A stretch of DNA of 11,519 nucleotides, from positions 1 through 11,519 of the forward strand of contig CALCBQ010000176.1 of assembly GCA_937897215.1 (NCBI GenBank), written 5' to 3'. The position numbers and the translations under genes were made by a program. The notes under the pieces are model-generated. The model was not told where the DNA came from and made no database searches. It saw only the letters and a list, made by a program, of their open reading frames with translations. Positions 7,952-11,519 of this stretch are shown here, one piece after another. Each line of letters begins with the position of its first letter. Within the stretch, counting starts at the first letter, position 1. The stretch comes from an uncultured Clostridia bacterium. Its GTDB lineage: Bacteria > Bacillota > Clostridia > Oscillospirales > Acutalibacteraceae.

Positions 7952-9811
7952 TTACACCGCGCTGATTATAGGTAATACCATAGGACTACGCTTTGTTCTG
8001 TCATAAAGAAGACGCGAAATATCATCACGGATTCTGTTTCGTATTGTACCCCATTCTATATTGCCATCGTGAATACACTCATCAACAACAATTTGTGCAA
8101 CAAGTTTTACTTCTGAAATCAATTCTTCAGAATCGCGCACATACACAAACCCACGGGACACTACATCAGGACCCGCAACTAACATTCCTGTATCTTTTTC
8201 AATTACAAGGTTGATTATCATAAGTCCGTCTTCCGCAAGACGCTTACGCTCACGAATAACCGCACTGCCTACATCGCCCACACCGTATCCGTCAACAAAG
8301 ACTTTACCTGCAGGCACATTTTCAAGTGCAGTAATCTTACGCTTAGTAAGTTCAACCTGTCTTCCGTTATCAGCAATAAAAATATTACCTGACTGAATGC
8401 CCATACTCTCCGCAAGTTGGGCGTGCTTTCTTAAATGTTTCTGCTCGCCGTGCACAGGAATAAAGAATTTTGGTTTTGCCAAACTCATTATAAGTCTCAA
8501 TTCTTCTTGACAAGCATGGCCTGAAACGTGAACATCATACATTTTTTCATATACGACTTCTGCTCCACGCTTCAATAACTCGTCAACAACCTTACCGACG
8601 GTCTTTTCATTACCGGGGATTGGTGTTGCTGAAATTATAACATAGTCGCCTGTACCAATTTCGACGCGTCTGTGCTCTGAAAACGCCATTCTGTAAAGAG
8701 CAGACATTGGCTCGCCCTGACTACCTGTTGTAATAATAACAAGTTTATCGTGAGGGTAGCGTGATACCATATCAATACTGACTAAAATACCTTCCGGCAC
8801 ATTAAGATAACCGAGTTTTGATGCAGTTTCAACAACATTTTCAAGACTGCGACCCGAAAGTGCTACTTTTCTGCCCACAGATGCGGCAACATCAATAATC
8901 TGTTGTACTCTGTGAATATTTGATGCAAATGTTGCAACTATAAGACGTTTACCATCTGCTTTTTGGAAAAGTCTTTCAAATGACTCGCCTACTGTACGCT
9001 CACTTGAGGTATAGCCCGGTCTTTGTGCGTTTGTTGAGTCAGAAAGAAGTGCAAGGACACCCTTTTCGCCAAGTTTTGCAATTCGTGCTAAGTCGATTAC
9101 ATCGCCATCAATTGGTGTTGTGTCAATCTTAAAGTCGCCTGTCTGCAAAATAAGACCCGCAGGTGTACTGATTGCAAGAGCAATAGCATCAGGGATTGAG
9201 TGATTAACATGAATTGCCTCAACTTCAAAATTACCGAGCTTAATTTTATCTTTTGGCTTGATTACATTCAATTCAACTGTATCAAGCATTTTATGCTCAC
9301 GAAGTTTACCTTCAATAAGACCGATTGTAAGTTTTGTGCCATAAACGGGGATATTTACGCGTCTTAAAAGATACGCAAGACCACCAATATGGTCCTCATG
9401 ACCGTGTGTAATAAAAATACCTTTGACTTTATCTGCATTCTCTTCAACATAAGTGAAATCGGGAATAACCAAATCGACGCCTAACATATCAGGTTCAGGG
9501 AAAGCGAGACCGCAATCAACAAGTATCATCTCGTTTTCATACTCATACAAAGTCATATTTTTACCAACTTCATTGAGTCCGCCTAAAAATGCAATTTTAA
9601 CACCCTTCTCTTCACGCTTTGGTGTTCTTTTTGTCATATTATTCTTAGCATTTCCTTTTTTTGATTTATTTGAAACAGTTTTTTTACTGTCAGTTTTCTT
9701 AAATAGGTTCTTTTTTTGTGTACTCTGCTTTTTTGAACGATTAGAAGTCATACTTTTTGCAGAACGCTTTTCTTTTTTCGATGAAATATTATCTGTTTTT
9801 TGTTTTGCCAT
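7952..9811 (-). CDS. rnj: Ribonuclease J (metallo-beta-lactamase/beta-CASP family)
   Basis: This 619-residue enzyme is a dual 5'-3' exonuclease and endonuclease in mRNA decay and rRNA maturation. The metal site is complete: HGHEDHIGG (136-144), H204 in VNHSIPD and D226 in TGDFK, with HVSGHA (428-433) and PVHGE (452-456) from the beta-CASP and second lactamase parts. The phosphate-binding region includes TTGSQGEP (361-368). A C-terminal domain follows from about 500. The first 69 residues are an extra Lys/Ser/Thr/Asn-rich, basic, probably disordered segment that precedes the usual start at VKIAFLGGLNEVGKN (71-85); without it the protein matches the roughly 555-residue Bacillus enzymes. The ATG at 9811-9809 follows a near-perfect AAGGAGGT (9816-9823), so the extension is real coding sequence. 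It is the first gene of the operon. J1 versus J2 cannot be assigned. Confidence 0.95.
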   Translation of the reverse strand: MAKQKTDNISSKKEKRSAKSMTSNRSKKQSTQKKNLFKKTDSKKTVSNKSKKGNAKNNMTKRTPKREEKGVKIAFLGGLNEVGKNMTLYEYENEMILVDCGLAFPEPDMLGVDLVIPDFTYVEENADKVKGIFITHGHEDHIGGLAYLLRRVNIPVYGTKLTIGLIEGKLREHKMLDTVELNVIKPKDKIKLGNFEVEAIHVNHSIPDAIALAISTPAGLILQTGDFKIDTTPIDGDVIDLARIAKLGEKGVLALLSDSTNAQRPGYTSSERTVGESFERLFQKADGKRLIVATFASNIHRVQQIIDVAASVGRKVALSGRSLENVVETASKLGYLNVPEGILVSIDMVSRYPHDKLVIITTGSQGEPMSALYRMAFSEHRRVEIGTGDYVIISATPIPGNEKTVGKVVDELLKRGAEVVYEKMYDVHVSGHACQEELRLIMSLAKPKFFIPVHGEQKHLRKHAQLAESMGIQSGNIFIADNGRQVELTKRKITALENVPAGKVFVDGYGVGDVGSAVIRERKRLAEDGLMIINLVIEKDTGMLVAGPDVVSRGFVYVRDSEELISEVKLVAQIVVDECIHDGNIEWGTIRNRIRDDISRLLYDRTKRSPMVLPIISAV

Positions 9812-9922
9812 AATTACCTCCTTATTATATTTTTTAAATATGTATTATTACTATCGGGACATAGTAAAACTGAATTTAAATTAAATATATGCACAAAAAC
9901 CCATACTAACTCACTATATTGT
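9812..9922 (-). promoter_or_regulatory. 5' leader of the RNase J operon with a small hairpin
   Basis: If transcription starts near 9922, the mRNA has a very AT-rich leader of about 110 nt. It contains one clear inverted repeat, TTACTAT/ATAGTAA (9848-9854 and 9861-9867) around a six-base GC-rich loop, about 36 bases before the start codon and outside the ribosome binding site. There is no U-tract, so it is not a terminator. It could be a transcript-stabilising structure or a protein site. No known riboswitch consensus is visible. Confidence 0.4.
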
Positions 9923-9928
9923 CATTAT

Positions 9929-9957
9929 ATAATACTATTTTTAGAGTTTGTTGTCAA
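9929..9957 (-). promoter_or_regulatory. Sigma-A-type promoter of the seven-gene operon
   Basis: The minus strand carries a perfect TTGACA at 9957-9952, a 17-base spacer, and TATTAT at 9934-9929 (one mismatch to TATAAT). AT-rich sequence upstream could act as an UP element. This is the best promoter match in the window, and no comparable site is visible in the short gaps downstream, so it probably drives all genes from the RNase J gene through ftsH. Confidence 0.75.
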
Positions 9958-10011
9958 GGTAAAGTACATCTCTCATTTTATATTTTTATCCGTTTTTTTG
10001 TACAGTTTATA

Positions 10012-10040
10012 TTGTTAAATATTAAAATCCGTGATAAAAT
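10012..10040 (+). promoter_or_regulatory. Candidate promoter of rnhA
   Basis: TTGTTA at 10012-10017 is followed after 17 bases by TAAAAT at 10035-10040, with an extended -10 TG at 10032-10033. Transcription would start near 10047 and give a leader of about 34 bases. The position directly upstream of rnhA and the spacing support it; it is divergent from the operon promoter 55 bases away. Confidence 0.6.
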
Positions 10041-10080
10041 TATTTTAGTTAATTTCTAATCAAATTATTCAGGAGTTTAT

Positions 10081-10527
10081 ATGAAAAACTTAACTTTTGT
10101 TGAAATGTTTACAGATGGTGCCTGCTCAGGTAATCCGGGGCCCGGCGGCTGGGGTACAATTCTTCGTTGCAACGGTATTGAAAAAGAATTATCGGGTGGC
10201 GAAGCCGAAACTACAAACAACAGAATGGAGTTGCTTGCGGTTATTAACGGACTTGAGGCACTTAACAGAAAATGTAAAGTAAAAATATATTCTGACTCTT
10301 CTTATGTAGTCAATGGTATTACAAAAGGTTGGGCAGAGGGCTGGCGTGCTAACGGTTGGAGAAAAGCAGACAAGAAACCTGCTTTGAATCCTGACCTATG
10401 GGAAAGATTGCTTGACTTATTGGCTCAACACAAATATGAATTCGAATGGGTAAAAGGACATGCAGGACATCCTGAAAATGAACGTTGCGACAAGCTCGCC
10501 GTTGCGTACTCGCTAAAATTCAAATAA
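10081..10527 (+). CDS. rnhA: Ribonuclease HI
   Basis: This 148-residue enzyme cleaves the RNA strand of RNA-DNA hybrids, removing primers and R-loops. The family's catalytic residues are all visible: D12 in FTDGACSGNPGPGGWG (10-25), E50 in TTNNRMEL (44-51), D72 in YSDSSYVVNGI (70-80), H127 in VKGHAGHPENERCD (124-137) and D137. The basic handle region (KGWAEGWRANGWRKADKK, 82-99) is present, as in the E. coli type. Length is typical. The ATG at 10081 has AGGAG at 10071-10075, five bases upstream. It is transcribed on its own, divergently from the RNase J operon, and is followed by a terminator. Confidence 0.97.
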   Translation: MKNLTFVEMFTDGACSGNPGPGGWGTILRCNGIEKELSGGEAETTNNRMELLAVINGLEALNRKCKVKIYSDSSYVVNGITKGWAEGWRANGWRKADKKPALNPDLWERLLDLLAQHKYEFEWVKGHAGHPENERCDKLAVAYSLKFK

Positions 10528-10531
10528 ATAT

Positions 10532-10575
10532 AAGCCTACGATTTTCAATTTTAAGGTTGATTATTGTCGGCTTTT
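10532..10575 (+). terminator. Probable weak terminator after rnhA
   Basis: Arms at 10532-10542 and 10563-10573 pair over 11 positions with one mismatch and one G-T wobble; AAGCC/GGCTT forms the base. A T-rich stretch (TTTT, then ATGTTATATTT) follows. The 20-base loop holds an additional 4-bp TCAA/TTGA pairing. It begins five bases after the rnhA stop. The imperfect stem and short T run suggest moderate efficiency. Confidence 0.6.
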
Positions 10576-10585
10576 ATGTTATATT
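10557..10585 (+). promoter_or_regulatory. Candidate promoter of the GPH symporter gene, overlapping the rnhA terminator
   Basis: TTGATT at 10557-10562 and TATATT at 10580-10585 are 17 bases apart, with an extended -10 TG at 10577-10578. The -35 lies in the loop of the rnhA terminator and the spacer covers its 3' arm. Transcription would start near 10592, about 46 bases before the GTG. The fit is good, but the region is AT-rich. Confidence 0.5.
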
Positions 10586-10637
10586 TAATATGTATATGGA
10601 AAATATATGGAATTTCTAAAAAAGGCGTGATTGAATA

Positions 10638-11519
10638 GTGGAAAACACCAATACAACCACAGTTACCGAAGAAGTTGAAGCAACTGCTGTTGAGCAAGTT
10701 TCTACTCAAGACAGAAGATATTTGCGACCAAAAGAAATCGCAGGTTTCCTTTTAACTTCATTCGGACAGAAAAATTTAAGCCAGTATGTTAATGCATTCC
10801 GTCAGTTCTTTGCAATCAGTTTCCTTGGAATGTCAGGTAGCACATACGGTATTATCATGTTCATCGAGTCAATTTATGATGCTGTTGACGACTCAATCTC
10901 AGGTCTTATAATTGACAGAACAAGAACTCGTTGGGGCAGACTTCGTCCATGGCTTGTTATTCCTACACCATTCTGGGCAATAGCAATGATTATGCTCTTT
11001 ACCACTCCTGCTTTTCTTGTTCATGAGTGGCAAAAAATCATTTGGACGGTTGTTGCTATATTTATTTATAATCTTGGTATGTCATACTTTGGTGCTTGGA
11101 CTATTATGCTTTACAACATTACTCCAAACAACAATGAGCGTGATAACCTTATTGCCACATCAAAGTTTGCTGACCTTTTCGGTGTATTTCTTCCATCTAT
11201 TGCATCAATGTGCGTAGGTTTCTTACCAGGACTTACAAATAACAAGATTGGTATGCAGGATATTTACACAGGATTTGCAGTTATAATTACACTTATTGCC
11301 GCATTTACAGCTTTCTTTGGATTCTCTGCAATGAGAGAAAGAGTTCCACTTGCATCTCGTGAACAGATGAAAGAAGTTGGCGTTATTGAGTCATTCAAAA
11401 ATGTTTTCAAGAACAGACCAATGTTTGTGCTTGTTCTTTCAGGTTTCTTTGCAGGCTTCAAATCAGTTGGTGTTGCAAGTGAAAGTTTCTATTGGATGCA
11501 CAACTCAAAGAACGTTGCT
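10638..11519 (+). CDS. GPH-family (MFS_2) sugar:cation symporter, N-terminal part
   Basis: The reading frame stays open for 294 codons to the window edge, so the C-terminal part is missing. The diagnostic feature is DAVDDSISGLIIDRTRTRWG and the following RLRP (81-104), the loop signature of glycoside-pentoside-hexuronide:cation symporters, relatives of MelB and XylP. About seven hydrophobic segments are visible, including about 52-76, 105-125, 133-160, 178-200 and 208-232, with ERDNLIATSKFADLFG (167-182) as a second family motif. Such proteins import sugars with H+ or Na+; the substrate cannot be told. Start is the GTG at 10638-10640, just after an in-frame TGA at 10632. The ribosome binding site (AAAAAAGG ending at 10625, twelve bases away) is only fair. 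The first 30 residues are a polar Thr/Glu-rich extension before the transporter fold. A TTG at codon 29 is the main alternative start. Confidence 0.85.
   Translation, partial: MENTNTTTVTEEVEATAVEQVSTQDRRYLRPKEIAGFLLTSFGQKNLSQYVNAFRQFFAISFLGMSGSTYGIIMFIESIYDAVDDSISGLIIDRTRTRWGRLRPWLVIPTPFWAIAMIMLFTTPAFLVHEWQKIIWTVVAIFIYNLGMSYFGAWTIMLYNITPNNNERDNLIATSKFADLFGVFLPSIASMCVGFLPGLTNNKIGMQDIYTGFAVIITLIAAFTAFFGFSAMRERVPLASREQMKEVGVIESFKNVFKNRPMFVLVLSGFFAGFKSVGVASESFYWMHNSKNVA

Noticed and set aside
9453..9884. A 143-codon plus-strand open frame with a hydrophobic Phe/Leu-rich end
   Set aside because: It is the antisense of the RNase J N-terminus; the Phe/Leu richness is the mirror of Lys-rich codons. 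No ribosome binding site and no recognisable domain.
9924..9933. Perfect palindrome ATTATATAAT containing TATAAT on both strands
   Set aside because: It overlaps the operon -10 region, but neither TATAAT copy has a -35 at 16-18 bases; palindromes of A and T are expected in this composition. The shifted TATTAT with TTGACA fits better.
9964..10003. GTACA/TGTAC inverted repeat between the divergent promoters
   Set aside because: Only five bases long with a spacer of about 30 bases; too weak to call an operator.
1..11519. CRISPR arrays, tRNA or rRNA genes, insertion sequences, phage or defence genes
   Set aside because: No regularly spaced repeats, no tRNA-like stem sets in the short intergenic gaps, and all coding space is taken by recognised housekeeping or transport genes.

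Overview
The window looks like ordinary housekeeping chromosome from an AT-rich Gram-positive bacterium of the class Clostridia, probably Oscillospiraceae/Ruminococcaceae-like. The reasons are the A/T-rich third codon positions, strong GGAGG-type ribosome binding sites, sigma-A-type promoters, RNase J together with GdpP, and the Firmicutes gene orders gdpP-rplI-dnaB and tilS-hpt-ftsH. The taxonomic call is an inference from content; no rRNA or marker alignment is available. I see no sign of phage, insertion sequence, CRISPR, toxin-antitoxin or defence genes.

Layout. At 1-54 (minus) lie the first 18 codons of a gene resembling the acetolactate synthase large subunit, with its own RBS and a candidate promoter at 119-147. 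From 9811 down to 210 (minus) runs one tight seven-gene run: RNase J, GdpP, ribosomal protein L9, replicative helicase DnaB, TilS, hypoxanthine phosphoribosyltransferase, FtsH. Gaps range from an 11-base overlap to 25 bases. The only good promoter seen is at 9929-9957, ahead of the RNase J gene, and a strong intrinsic terminator sits at 160-193 just past ftsH, so the run is probably a single operon. A divergent intergenic region (9812-10080) carries this promoter, a leader of about 110 nt with a small hairpin, and a second promoter on the plus strand for rnhA (10081-10527). After a weak terminator at 10532-10575, a gene for a GPH-family sugar:cation symporter starts at a GTG codon (10638) and runs off the window end.

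How the genes fit together. The operon joins RNA decay (RNase J), second-messenger turnover (GdpP, c-di-AMP), translation (L9), replication (DnaB), tRNA-Ile decoding (TilS), purine salvage (Hpt) and membrane proteolysis (FtsH). Several genes are coupled: the tilS start and its ribosome binding site lie inside the dnaB end, and the dnaB and hpt ribosome binding sites overlap the preceding stop regions.

Start choices made here: hpt at 2753 rather than the upstream ATG at 2774, tilS at ATG 4095 rather than TTG 4110, ftsH at TTG 2186, and the symporter at GTG 10638. Nothing in the window amounts to an undescribed biological system; the findings are modest points of gene organisation, regulation and protein tails.
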